DNA from: Hevea brasiliensis
Taxonomy: Eukaryota > Streptophyta > Magnoliopsida > Malpighiales > Euphorbiaceae
DNA length: 64,000 nt
Assembly (NCBI RefSeq): GCF_030052815.1
Contig: NC_079498.1
Coordinates: 77,982,992 to 78,046,991 of the forward strand
Direction: 5' to 3'
Each line of letters opens with the position of its first letter. Position 1 is the stretch's first letter. The notes below the pieces were generated by a model. It made no database searches and was not told the DNA's origin. It was given only the letters and a program-made list of their open reading frames with translations. Positions 24,796 through 36,499 of the stretch are shown here, one piece after another. Position numbers and translations under genes: made by a program.

Positions 24796-26907
24796 TGTTA
24801 GTAGTATGCCCTAGAGCATATCATTTAGTATGTATCTTGTATATATTTTTATTAATAAAAGGCATTTCCACTTTTCCGTTTACATAATATATTTATGTGT
24901 AATAGAAAAGGCCCATTGATATTTTGTTAGAAATATTATTCTTAAGTTGTTAAGAATATGAGTGACAATATTTCTAGCACAAAGTATCATAAATAGGTTC
25001 ACAATCGAGGATACTTCATAATAAGGACATGACTTATCCAGAAAGATTGTATTCATGTTTGTTCCAAAGTTATTTATATGAGATATAAATAAGATGGAAT
25101 GGTGAGTCTCATGCCATGTAACAAACATGATAGGCACTTATAAATGATAAGTAGGCCGAACTAGTGACACTTATGACAAGCACATGGAGTTTACTCTTGT
25201 CAATGTTTTATCATAAATCATATCAGTGCATATAATCTTTAGACCAGAGATAGCACAGTTATCTTGTATATAGGTAGTTTGAGTTTGATACTGCTTTCAT
25301 ACTTGTACTATGTATGGGTATATGGGCATGTGTTGGCTCCTACTAGTTATATATGGAGGTAAGAGTTGATCAAGGTGAAATCTGTTCCTCTAAGTAAACA
25401 GAGATAAAATCTTATGTTCATTTAATTGTTCTTGATGTTTCAAGTTCCTGGCCAGGACAGATAGATTTATTCAGAAAAAAGTTTCTGATGAGAAAATCTT
25501 ATTAATTAAGAACTGGAATTAAAAGAGAACATAATATTCATAGCAAATGGAGTTTGACATAAACCATGACTCCAGCTTGAGTTGGGATTTTGTAACAGAG
25601 AGATTCTAGTGCATGGTAACATATGATTATAGGTTCATTTAAGGTAAACCTTATTACTAATTGGGTGGCCATGGCATGCTATGCTAGGTATTAACCATGG
25701 CCTATGAGGTTCATAAAATGATTTAGAGAAATCATTTATGGTAAGAAAGAGTTCTGATGATATTAAGAGTTGATATCATGTCTCATTGCCAATTAGTGAT
25801 GAGCCTAGTAAGTCACACACATACACAAGTTATCACCTATTTAAATATGATTTAATTAATTAATTAAAGAGTTTAATTGATTAATTAAATAGGTTTGGTT
25901 TGCAATTAAATTGCAAAGTCCCTAGCATGACTTGAAACCAAATCTAGATTATTAGATGTGTAGTATAAATTAAATTTATATTTAAAGTGTTTAAATATGA
26001 ATTTAATTAATGAGAAATTAATTAATAGAGATTAATTAATTAATTAATTTATATTTGATATAAATTGATTAGAAGAAGAAAAATAATTATTTTGGGTTAA
26101 GAACTCAAAATTAAGACACAGGGGCATTTTGGTCATTTCACAGTATGACACGTGGCACCATGAGATGGTGACACATGGGATTACACATAAGCTTGCCAAA
26201 TGTTTTTAATCATCTAAGATGATTAAAATCAAGATTAAATATAGGTTTGATACTTAGCACAATGTGATTGGGTCACTTAAACCTAGAGCTAATCAAAGGG
26301 TGACATGTGGCAAGGGTTTAATGTGTTAACCTAGCTATTTAAGTGTGGTTATGAAAAGAAAAAAATAACCAGCAGCCACTCATGTCCTTTGTCACGCCAC
26401 TTTGAGGCTTTTTATCTATTCTTTTTCATCTCTCATCAATTCAAAGAGATTAGCCATCAATCTTTTGAATTAAGAACACTAGAAATTGTTTCTAGTGTCC
26501 TGTTTACATCTCTAATCTCTTAAAAGGCAGAACTTGAATTTCTAATTAATAAAAAAGGCTGTAGAAGCTGTTCAAGGGCTTCCATAGGTGTTCTTGGTGT
26601 GGACAAGCTAGAGGGACAACATCTGGTGTCCTGAAGACGAATCTCAAAGGCGCAGACACGCTGCAGTGCATCAAGAGGTTAGTGTAATCGTTCTTGATTT
26701 AATCTGGGGTTCTAAAATTAATCTGATTAATTTTAAAATCTTAAATGGCAAATACAGATCCAAAAACATATTAAAAGAGTTTTAATATGTTGTTTATCAT
26801 TGAAATCAAATAGATAAAAATAAATATTGCATGATGCATGTGACCCTAGGTGAAAATTTTTGAATTCAATGGTATAAACTTGTGTTTTTCACACTTCCGT
26901 TCCTTCA
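24796..26907 (+). repeat. 3' LTR of copia B
   Basis: Starts TGTTAGTAGTATGCCCTAGA and ends CCGTTCCTTCA, 2112 bp, nearly identical to 16898-19002. GAGTT follows at 26908. Confidence 0.92.
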
Positions 26908-27870
26908 GAGTTTGATATTTGATTATTTTCCTCCCTCTCTGGCTTGCAAGTCTGAGGTGACTTTGGATAAGTACTCATTAGCTAGCTAGCCACCTCCCTC
27001 ATTGATTTCAATTAGTGGGGTGAGTATATCTTGTCGTGGTGTATAACACGGCATATTCGAAATATTTTGTGTCATGACTTAAGTTGTGTTATTGATTGGC
27101 AACACTGTGTTATTCAATTGTTTGATCAAATTTGTGTTATATGAACTTTGAAAAATTATGAATTGTTTGGATTGTAAATTGTCAATAAAAGTTTTACATA
27201 CCACATTTTAAATTATTATTGTGCACCATTGAGCAAATTTTACTCAGCGATAGCTTTTTCATTGCTATCACAGGTAGACAGACGGACAGAGCAACAGAGT
27301 AGGCTGCTTGTACCATATTTTGAGATTTCTCCGGGTATATCGAGTATACCATATTGTGTAGTTTTTATTGTAATGTATGTGTACTGTATGTATATATTGT
27401 ACTTGGTCTTGAGCAGTTATAAACTAAAATTGTAAATTATTTTGGCTTGTAAGAATATTGTGACATATTTCTTTTATCTCATCTTTTGGGAACACTGGAA
27501 AATTGATTGTTGAACTGAGTTGATAATGTTGAGAAAATTATTGTCTTGAATTGTTATTGGAGTTTGGGATTAAGAAATATATTGGAAGTGCTTTTTTTAT
27601 AGGTTTTTGAATAACTAATTTATTCAAAATACAGATGGCACTCTGTCAAAATTTTTACAGAAATTATTGATACTCAAATTTGTTATTTTGTTTCACTTCA
27701 GTTAAAAATTTTTAATACCCGTCAAAAGTGCTCACCACTGTAAAAAGAAGTAAGAAAAGTTTTAAAATCCCTTGTAGTGTATTTAATGGGTTGTCAGTAA
27801 ATGAAGTTTGGTAATTTATTAGGTATACTACGGGATCATGTTATGCCTTACAGAGGGGTAGGGTGTGACA
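26908..27870 (+). repeat. Gypsy LTR O, segment 3 (3' end)
   Basis: The first five bases are the right copy of B's GAGTT duplication. The rest completes LTR O: the GCTAGCTAGCCACCTCCCTC block, GTGCACCATTGAG near 27221, and the family terminal block ending GGGTGTGACA at 27870. Together with segments 1 and 2 and the missing start, O would be about 3.6 kb, like A's LTRs. It is either a solo LTR or the 3' LTR of an element whose body is outside the window. The frame 27229-27435 is not convincing as a gene. Confidence 0.8.
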
Positions 27871-28224
27871 GAGTACATAATCAACACTTGATCTTGAATT
27901 TCTCCCACTAGTCCCACCAATGCTCTTGACCTCCATGATCTTCTTGCAATCCAATTACATAGTAATCCTTGGCATACCAAGGTGAATTAACAAGAACTAA
28001 ATAAATGAAATTACAACCCAAAAAATATTATAACCTTTATAATACATGCCACTAAAATAAATTAAAATAAATTAATTAATTTACAACCCAAAGAAACATA
28101 AAAGAAATAAATCCAATCACATTGGTTTTTTATTGTCCATGATCATCCATCATGCATATCACTATTTAACAATTAAATAAAATATACATACTTAAATTAA
28201 ATTGAATATCTCATATTCAACTTA

Positions 28225-28502
28225 AAAATTCAGATTTGAATCTCAATCAAACAAATTTAAAAATTCAGATTTGAATCACATTCAAACAAATTTAAAAATT
28301 CAAATTTGTATCTCATTCAAACTAATTTAAAAATTCAAATTTGAATCACATTCAAACAAATTTAAAAATTCAGATTTGAATCTTATTCAATCAAATTTAA
28401 AAATTCAGAATTCAATCTCATTCAAACAAATTTAAAAATTCAGATTTAAATCTCATTCAACAAAATTTAAAAATTCAAATTTGAATCTCATTCAAACAAA
28501 TG
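28225..28502 (-). repeat. Minisatellite, eight units of about 35 bp, in B' leader
   Basis: Units with an AAAAATTCAGATTTGAATCT core and a CATTCAAACAAATTT tail repeat regularly. They are the reverse complement of the B leader array at 19270-19611. Confidence 0.88.
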
Positions 28503-28788
28503 AATTAAAATTTAATTGTGTGATTAAACTCCTAATTAAACATTTTAATTAGTCATAGGCCTAATTATGGGCTTTATAATATACAACAATTGCACAACTT
28601 GGCCCATAACCATGCGCACAAACATCAAACACTTACATGGGGTGTTCATCTTCTTCATGGCGCAACCATGGTGAGCACCCACATACTTGCCGCCACTTTG
28701 ATGAATGCAACTAGCTTTGAATCACTCAAAACTTGATCAAATCACATAATTAAATCTCATTTTAAACAATCTAAATGGCAAATATAGT

Positions 28789-28801
28789 GGCTCTGATACC
28801 A
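28789..28801 (-). other. Primer binding site of B' (minus strand)
   Basis: GGCTCTGATACCA on the plus strand reads TGGTATCAGAGCC on the minus strand, two bases from the LTR end as in B. Confidence 0.9.
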
Positions 28802-28803
28802 AT

Positions 28804-30911
28804 TTAAGGAGCAGAAGCATGAAAAACATAAGTTTAGATCATTGAATTAAAAATTTTTCTTCTAAGGTCTCATGCATCATGCAAGATTCATTATTTATCT
28901 ATTTGATTTCAATGTTAAACAGCATATTAAAACACTTTGAATATGTTTTTAGATATATATTTGTCATTTAAGATTTTAGAATTAACAGATTAATTCATTA
29001 GAACCCTAGATTAAATCAAGAACAATTGTACTAACCTTTTGATGCACTGTAGTTGTGTTTGATACCTTTGGGATGCACCTAGGACACTAGATGTTGTTCC
29101 TCTAGCTTGTCCACACCAAGATCACCAATGGCAGCCCCTTGAACAGCTTCTCAAGCCTTTCCAATCAATTAGAAATTAAGATTTTTCCTTTAGAGATGTT
29201 ATAGATGTATACATGACACTAGAAATGATTTCTAGCAATTTTAATTCAAGAGAATGTTGGCAATTCTCTTTGAATTGATGAGAGATGAAGAAGAAGAGAG
29301 GGGAGAGCCTCAAAGGTGGAAGCACCAAAGAGAGAATAGCATATTGCATTTTGTTCTTTTATCCTTTCCCTTATATTGCTAGATCATCACTTAAAACCCT
29401 TACCACATGTCATCTTCTGATTAGCTCTTAGTTTAATTGACCCAATCACATTGTGCCAAGTGTCAAACTTAGATTTAATCTTGACTTTGATCATCTTATA
29501 TGATCGAAAAACAAATGGCAAGCTTATGTGTAGTGCCATGTGTCACCATCTCATAGTGCCACATGTCACCCTGTGAAATGACCAAAATACTCTTATGTCT
29601 TAATTTTGAGTTCTCAACCCAAAATAATTATTTCTCTTCTTCTAATCAATTTATATCAAATATAAATTAATTAATTAATCTCTATTAATTAATTTATCAT
29701 AATTAAATTCATATTTAAATACTTTAAATATAAATTTAATGTACTATACATCCAATAACATAGATTTGGTTTCAAACTATGCTAGGGACTTTGCAATCTA
29801 ATTACAAACCAAACCTATTTAATTAATCAATTAAACTCTTTAACTAATTAATTAAATCATATTTAACTTGGTGATTACTTGTGTATGTGTGTGACTCACT
29901 AGGTTCATCACTAATTGGCAATGAGATATGATATTAACTCTTAATATCATCAGAACTCTTTCTTACCATAAATGATTTCTCTAAATCATTTTAGGCACCT
30001 CATAGACCATGGTTAACACCTAGCATAGCATGCCATGGCCACCCAATTAGTAATAAGAAATACTTTAAATGAACCTATAATCATATGTTACCATGCACTA
30101 GAATCTTTCTGTTGCAAAATCCCAAGTCGAGCTGGAGTCATGGTTTATGTCAAACTCCATTTGCTATGAATATTATGTTCTCTTTTAATTCCAATTCTTG
30201 ATTAAAAAGATTTTTCTCTTCAGAAACTCTTTTCTGATTAAATCTATCTATCCTGGCCAGGAACTTGAAACATTAAGAATAATTAAATGAACATAGGATT
30301 TTATCCCTATTTACTTAGGGTAACAGATTCCATCTTGATCAACACCCACCTCCATATATAACTAGTAGGAGCCAATACATGCCCATATACCCATATGCAG
30401 TACAAGTATGAAAGCAATATCAAACTCAAACCACCTATATACAAGATAATTGTGCTATCTCAGGTCTAAAGATTATATGCACTGATATGATTTATGACAA
30501 TACATTGACAAGAGTAAACTCCATGTGCTTGTCATAAATGTTACTATTTCGGCCTACTTATCATGCATAAGTGCCTATCATATTTGTTATATGGCATGAG
30601 ACTCACCATTCCATCTTATTTATATCTCATGTAAATAACTTGGGAACAAACATAATTACAATCTTTCTGGATAAGTCATGTTTTTATTGTGAAGTATCTT
30701 TGATTGTGAACCAATTTATGATACTTTGTGCTAGAAATACTGTCACTCATATTCTTAACAACTTAAGAATAGAATTTCTAACAAAATATCAATGGACCTT
30801 TTCTATTACATGTAAATATATTATGTAAACGGAAAAGTGAAAATTCCTTTTATTAATAAAACATGTACAAGATACATACTAAACGATATGCTCTAGGGCA
30901 TACTACTAACA
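28804..30911 (-). repeat. 5' LTR of B' (minus strand)
   Basis: About 2.1 kb, starting TGTTAGTAGTATGCCCTAGA on the minus strand at 30911. The inner end reads TTAAGG on the plus strand where B would give TGAAGG, so the terminal CA of this old copy has mutated. Frame 30571-30828 is the same LTR frame seen in B and is not a gene. Confidence 0.88.
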
Positions 30912-31669
30912 GATGCCATCTTTCATTTGCTTAATTTGAAGTCCAAGGAAGAATGTGAGCTCCCCCATCATGCTTATCTCAAATTCATTCTGCATAATCT
31001 TAGAAAATTTCTTCCAAATAAATTCTTTAGTAGCACCAAAAATTATATCATCAACATATATTTGCACAATGAGCATATCATTATGATGCTTTTTAATGAA
31101 AAGTATTGTGTCCACTTTTCCTCTTTGGAAATCATTTTGTAAAAGGAATTTACTAAGCCTTTCATACCTTGCTCTAGGAGCTTGTTTTAAACCATAAAAG
31201 GCTTTAGTAAGTTTATAAACATAATTTGGATGCTCATGATTTTTAAAGCTCGGAGGTTGTGCAACATACACTTCCTCATCAATATAACCATTTAAAAATG
31301 CACTTTTAACATCCATTTGATAAAGCATAAAATTCTTGTAACATGCAAAGGCACACAATATTCTAATAGCTTTAATTCTAGCAACCGGAGCACAGGTTTC
31401 ATCAAAATCAATACCTTCCTCTTGGTTGTAGCCTTGAGCCACTAGTCTAGCTTTATTTCTAACAACATTGCCTTTTTCATCCATTTTGTTTCTGAAAACC
31501 CATTTAATTCTAATAATTGAATGATTTTTAGGTTTAGGAACCAAATTCCAAACCTTATTTCTCTCAAATTGATTGAGTTCTTCTTACATGGCAAGAATCC
31601 AACTCTCATTATTTTGAGCTTCTTCAAAATATTTAGGTTCAATTTGTGAAACAAAGGCAACATTACCAA
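30912..31669 (-). pseudogene. pol: Reverse transcriptase of SIRE-like element C, truncated by insertion
   Basis: On the minus strand the domain reads [60 protein letters not shown] and [15 protein letters not shown], then the intact catalytic YVDDIIFG box and the [14 protein letters not shown] motif. It is cut immediately after this motif by B', so the thumb region and RNase H are missing. A frame change near 31500-31560 separates the main frame from the upstream SQIEPKYFEEA-type stretch (31442-31669). A stop at 31582-31584 or nearby also interrupts the upstream part. The polymerase palm is otherwise well preserved. Confidence 0.88.
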
Positions 31670-31928
31670 AATATTTTCTCAATTGTGCTCTAGTCATCAT
31701 CCTTTGGGATGATTTCTATGGAATCTTCATTCTTTAGGTAAATCTTCATGTTGGGGTTTACACACTTGTAATTCTTCCAAATTTGTCATTTTTTCATTGA
31801 TTTCATCATTGCTGGCATTATGGACGTCTGTTGTGGTATCTCCTTGAGTTTTTTCAACTTTGTCATCATTTTGTTCCATTTATTGACTTGATTTTACATT
31901 TTCTTTTCCAAACATCTGCTCATTATTA
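31670..31928 (-). other. Decayed spacer between integrase and reverse transcriptase, element C
   Basis: This is the variable acidic linker of copia pol. Reading frames on the minus strand are broken, and only fragments rich in Asp, Glu and Asn can be followed. No separate feature is visible. Confidence 0.6.
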
Positions 31929-33403
31929 TCATAAAAAAACATCTTTCCTTCTAATAGAAGGCTTAGCCTCATCAAACCAAACATGAATAATTTCTTCAAT
32001 AACTAGTGTTCTTGTATTAAACACCCTATATGCTTTACTCTTTGTTGAGTACCCAAGAAAGATTCCTTTATTGGATTTAGCATCAAATTTCTTCAAGTTA
32101 TCCTTCTCGTTATTAAAGATATAGCACTTACATCCAAATACTCTAAAATATGAAATATTTGGTTTTCTTCCTTTCCAAAGCTCATAGGGAGTCCTTTTCA
32201 AAATTAGTCTGATTAAAATTCCATTCAAAACATAGCAAGAAGGGTTAATAGCTTCAGTCAAAAAATACTTTGGCAAATTATTTTCATTCAACATGGTTCT
32301 AGTCATTTCTTGCAAAGTCCTATTTTTCCTTTTTGCAACTCCATTTTATTGTGGAGTTCTAAGAGCTGAAAAATTATGATTAATTCCATGTTTATCACAA
32401 TATTCTTTAAATAAATGATTGTCAAATTCGGTTCCATGATCACTCCTTAGATGTGATGGCAAAACCTTTTTCATTTTTAGCCATTTTGCTAAAAAAGAAG
32501 TGAATTTCTCAAAAGTTTCATCTTTATGAGCAAGGAAGAATGTCCATGTATATCTTGAATAGTCATCAATAATAACTAAAGCATATGTCTTCCCACTAAG
32601 ACTAGCAAGAGACACGGGTCCAAACAAATCAAGATGAAGCAATTCTAATGGCCTAGTAGTGGAAACAACATTTTTAGATTTAAAAGATGCTTTAGTATGC
32701 TTTCTTAGTGCACATGCCCTGCATTGAAATTCATTTTCATAGTTAATCTTAGAAAGACCTTTAATGAGTTATTTCTTAGACAATTTTGAAAGTGTGTGCA
32801 TGCTTGCATGTCCTAATCTTTTATGCCATAAATAGCTAATATTATCAAAAGATACTAGACATGTACCATGATTAGTTTCAATGTTATTCATGTCAAGCAA
32901 GTAAACATTATTAGATCTATTAGCAATGAATAATGTGTGATTATTTAAGTTACTAATTGTGCAATGAGAAGAAGTAAACTTTACCTCAAAACCTTTATCA
33001 CAAAGTTAGCTTACACATAGCAAGTTATATTTCAAACCTTTAATAAGTGCAACATCTTCAATGCAAGGTTTGGTTCTAATTGTGCCATTTCCAATTATTT
33101 TTCCCTTTCCTTTATCTCCAAATTTCACATGTCCTCCATCTACAATTTTGATTTTTGAAAACTTGTCCTTTTTACTGGTTATTTGTTTTGAGCAACCACT
33201 ATCTATACACTATTTCTCGCTTTCCTCTATCCCTTTAAAGCAAACCTAAAATTTGATCATTTAGCTTTAGATACCCAAGCAACTTTGGGTCCTTGGAGGT
33301 TAGTGTCTCGAGGTAAAGTTCCCTTTGGCACCCATATCTTCTTTACCTTAAGGACACCCTTCCTAATTGCACAAGAACTAATCATATGACCTCTTTGATT
33401 GCA
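31929..33403 (-). pseudogene. pol: Protease and integrase of SIRE-like element C, broken
   Basis: On the minus strand a protease motif DSGC is at 33192-33203, with a TAG codon two residues before it where Trp is expected (WCIDSGC). The pre-integrase zinc region is recognisable around 32640-32870 (LWHKRLGHASMHTL) but broken by stops. The integrase core is readable from 32642: LHLDLFGPVSLASLSGK, HLRSDHGTEFDNHLF, then a TAA at about 32343-32345 where TPQ is followed by NGVA, normally TPQQNGVAERKNR. The C-terminal part (31929-32315) reads LPKYFLTEAI, TPYELWKGRKPNISYFRVFG and GIFLGYSTKSKAYRVFN. Function is lost. Confidence 0.87.
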
Positions 33404-34877
33404 TTAATAACATGTGACATTAGGCAAGGAGGATGTAGATGCTTTAATGAAATGATTCTTGTATTTTCTATAGTTCATGAAACCGTCAAAACCAATTCCA
33501 TATTTTTCATTTGAAATTCTTTGGTTTCTAAGAAGTGCATCTAGACTTTTTTTTCCTTTTGTAAATTTTGCCAAATTATTTGTCAACGACTCTATTTTAG
33601 CTTCAAAAACCTTATTGTTCTTAATGAGCTTTTCACATGTTTCTTTTGAGTTTTTCAACTCCAAATCTAGCTCTTTAAACAATGCAATTTGTCCTTTGTA
33701 AAATTCATTTTCTTTATACACATTGGACATAGCAATATTTTGTGATCTCAATGATTCAATTTCTAAATTCATTTTAGTGCATTTTCTCTTATTAGTTACT
33801 ATACACATCATATACTTTAGCAAATATAAGTTCAATTTCCTCAACATTAGGGGGTTCAAGAGAATTTACCTCATTATCACTTTCTTCTTCCTTTTGTGAA
33901 TTTTCGGCTTTCTCTTCAAATGCCATCATACAAAAGTGAGCAGTTTCTTTGTCACTTGATTCATCATTTGAAGATTCTTCACTATTGCTCCATACAACTT
34001 TCATAGCTTTCTTGCTCTTATCTTCTTTTCCTTTTTTCTTATTGAGTAATGGACATTTAAGCTTGATATGTCCTGATTTGTGACATTCATAACATACAAC
34101 CCCTTCTATTGATTCCTTAAAACGTTTTTCCTTAGGAGTATACTTTTTCAAGAATTTATTGTATTTACTTCCTCCCTTCTTGAAAGCACTTTTGAATTTC
34201 CTTGCAAGCATAGCCATATCATCATCATCATCACTTGAAGCACTTGAGTCAACTTTAAGTACAACCCCTTTCTTCTTCTCTTCATCCTTATTAGATTTGA
34301 GAGCAATGCTTTTCTTCTTCTTTTGCTCATTTTCAACTTCATGTTTCTTATATACCATCTCATGTGCAATGAGAGATCCAATGAGTTCATCATAGGTGAA
34401 TGTTATAAAATCCTTGGTATCTTGGATAACCATAGTCTTTGCTTCCCAAGATTTTGGAAGTGATCTAAGAATTTTCTTCACAAGTTTGGCTTCCTCAAAT
34501 TTTTTACCAAGTGCTTTGAGAAAATTGACAAGATCAGTAAACCTTGTACTCATATCCGTAATTGATTCTCCTGGCTTCATTTCAAATAGCTCATAATCTC
34601 GGATAAGGAGGTTTGCTTTGGATTCCTTGATGACATCCATTCCTTCATAAGTAACCTCAAGCTTATCCCAAGTTTCATTAGCAGTTTGACATCCTAAAAC
34701 ATGATTGTATTCATTAAGGTCAAGTGAGCAATGCAAAATATTAATAGCTTTAGCATTCACAGAAATTCTTCCAATCATTGTCATCATATTCATCTTCAAT
34801 TTTAGGAACTTTAGTGTTTCCTTCACCATCTTTTCGAGGAGCATATGGACAATTTTTAATAATTCTTCATGCGTCAA
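33404..34877 (-). pseudogene. gag: gag of SIRE-like element C, one frameshift
   Basis: On the minus strand a 361-codon frame starts MTHEELLKIVHM. It carries the copia gag motifs SLDLNEYNHVLGCQTANETW, DYELFEMKPGESITDMSTRF and LRSLPKSWEAKTMVIQ. A Lys-rich segment and an Asp/Ser-rich segment precede the zinc knuckle CYECHKSGHIKLKC. The frame ends near 33792, but the protein continues in an overlapping frame (33404-33859) with a predicted coiled coil (LRSQNIAMSNVYKENEF) and the FTKGKKSLDALLRNQ motif typical of long SIRE-type gags. A single frameshift near 33800-33850 therefore splits it. The start may lie slightly upstream, because the leader up to 35064 is also degraded. Confidence 0.87.
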
Positions 34878-35063
34878 TATCCACAGATTATATGAAATTT
34901 CTCATTCTAACTTTCTAAAATGAGTAATTAGTGCCATTAAAGAGTGGTGGTCTAGTAACTGAGTAGCCTTCAGCTAGTGGTGCGAGTATACCTACAGAGT
35001 TGCTAGATAAACTAGGCATTGGGGATCACTCTAAGGTTGTGACACCTTAAGCAGGAGAGGTAA

Positions 35064-35075
35064 GCTCTGATACCA
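35064..35075 (-). other. Primer binding site of element C (minus strand)
   Basis: GCTCTGATACCA on the plus strand is TGGTATCAGAGC on the minus strand, three bases inside the LTR boundary at 35079. Confidence 0.88.
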
Positions 35076-35078
35076 ATT

Positions 35079-36485
35079 TGTTGTCCCAAAATAGTCCAAG
35101 AGGGGGGGTGAATTAGACTTTAAATAAATTTTTAGCCCTTACTTATAGCCTAATGAAAAATTGTGGCTTTGTTCAACTAGGTGATCTTATACGTAGTTAA
35201 AGTGATATGTGTTTCAAGGATGTGTTCCTAAATTGCAAATAAACTCTCTATTAATATTTATTGCAATTTCTAACACAATATGCATCACAAAATATTCAAC
35301 TAATTTCTCAGCCTAATCAATACATCTTTAATATATTAACTCAATCTATCATTAATATTTTTCAACATCCAATATCATGCATGGATAGTAAATTATGCAA
35401 AATTAAAGAGATTAGAGTTAGAGAAATCAAACACAATGATTTTTATAGTGGTTCGGCTTAACTAGCCTACATCCACTCTCTTAAAGAACCCTCGAGTCTT
35501 CTCTCCACTATTTGCTCTTTTAAAGGCAAGAGACCAAAAGCCCTTTACAATTCTTCAACACCAAGCCTTTACAAAGGTAGCTTGAAACCTTAACAAGTGT
35601 TATCTCAAGCACTCACACCCACAAGCTTCAATAGGTGCTTGTACAACTTCTCTTAAATGCAATTTAATGTTTTAACACTCACTCTCACACAATACAATTC
35701 AAACTATAAAGAAGAGATGAGTTGATTTGCCAATGGTAGCTCAAACACTTTAAAGCTCTTGAATGAAAGTAATAAATAAAAAATAAAAATTGGAGTTGCA
35801 ATTGTAAGCTTTCATTAAGTGTAAAATGACGTAAAGAAAGTGTATTTATAGTCCCAAATAATTTTAGGTTGTTTGAAACTTTTTTGGAACGTTACACACT
35901 CTATTCTAGGCAAAATAGCCGTTATTTTGTCTTTTTGCACGAAGTAGAGTAACTCTGAACATTTAGCAAACTAATAAAATTTTTGGCAACAGTAGCAAAC
36001 TATAATTTTAGCAAAAACATTCGCAAACTAATATTTTAGCAAACAATTAGCAAACTAATTTACCAGATGCCAGTTTCAAATTTTTCAAAAAAAGTTTTAT
36101 TCTTTAAAAATCTGATTTAGACCTTAAGAGAAATATATACTCAAATAGAAATATCCAAGGTCATGATGAGAGAAAATTTTATAAAGTAATTGAAAGAAAA
36201 ATTAGTTTTGAGCTCCAATTGACTAAAACTTTCATCTATTCTTTTTACACAAATCCTAATACTCAATTCCTAACTCTATGACTTTCATACCTTCAACTTG
36301 AGTCTTAACTTTCATAATCTTGTTCTTTCTTAACTTAGATTCATCTTGAGATGCCTTTGAGCGCCCTTCCTCCTTAGATGTAACCTCAAGGATTTTTCAT
36401 GAATCAGAGAAAGAATCTACAAATAACTTGAAATTGAATTAGATAGATTCTAGTTGAGTTTTGTTATCATCAAAATCAGTGCTCA
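35079..36485 (-). repeat. 5' LTR of SIRE-like element C (minus strand)
   Basis: The inner boundary TGTTGTCCCAAAATAG (plus strand) lies next to the primer site. The outer boundary is placed at GTGCTCA (36479-36485), giving a minus-strand start TGAGCACTGATTTTGATGA, a typical SIRE LTR start. About 1.4 kb. The outer end is inferred from termini and from where gypsy D sequence resumes; the second LTR is not available to confirm it. Confidence 0.75.
35841..35852 (-). promoter_or_regulatory. Likely TATA box in the LTR of element C
   Basis: TGTATTTATAGT on the plus strand reads ACTATAAATACA on the minus strand, a good plant TATA box inside the LTR, so transcription would run toward the primer site. 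Placement is by motif only. Confidence 0.5.
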
Positions 36486-36499
36486 TTTTAAGCTACACG

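Larger units (their letters stand above)
16898..26907 (+). mobile_element. Ty1/copia element B (Angela-like), complete
   Basis: A full-length copia element of about 10 kb with 2.1 kb LTRs, an initiator-Met tRNA primer site, a long leader with tandem repeats, gag, then protease-integrase-reverse transcriptase-RNase H in copia order, a polypurine tract and a GAGTT duplication. The LTR pair is almost identical by eye, so insertion is recent. The polyprotein has two TAG stops, one frameshift and altered catalytic motifs. The Angela-like assignment rests on long LTRs and on gag and integrase style and is less certain than copia itself. Confidence 0.93.
27871..30911 (-). mobile_element. 5' part of a minus-strand copia element of B's family (B')
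   Basis: The sequence is the reverse complement of B's leader and 5' LTR: GAGTACATAATCAACACTTG here matches the CAAGTGTTGATTATGTACTC stretch near 19942. Read on the minus strand it has LTR (30911 to 28804), primer site, minisatellite and leader, and it is then interrupted by gypsy LTR O at 27870. Its gag, pol and 3' LTR must lie left of the window. It is visibly more diverged than B. Confidence 0.88.
30912..36485 (-). mobile_element. SIRE-like Ty1/copia element C (minus strand), 5' part
   Basis: Read on the minus strand this gives LTR (36485 to 35079), primer site, gag with coiled coil, protease, integrase and the first part of reverse transcriptase. Copia B' then interrupts it at 30911. RNase H, any downstream reading frame and the 3' LTR lie left of the window. 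The reading frame is broken in several places. The SIRE-like assignment rests on the gag coiled-coil region, domain style and LTR start. Confidence 0.88.

Noticed and set aside
33477..34923. Plus-strand frames opposite the C gag (33477-33701, 34159-34596, 34705-34923)
   Set aside because: They are antisense shadows of the SIRE-like gag frame on the minus strand.
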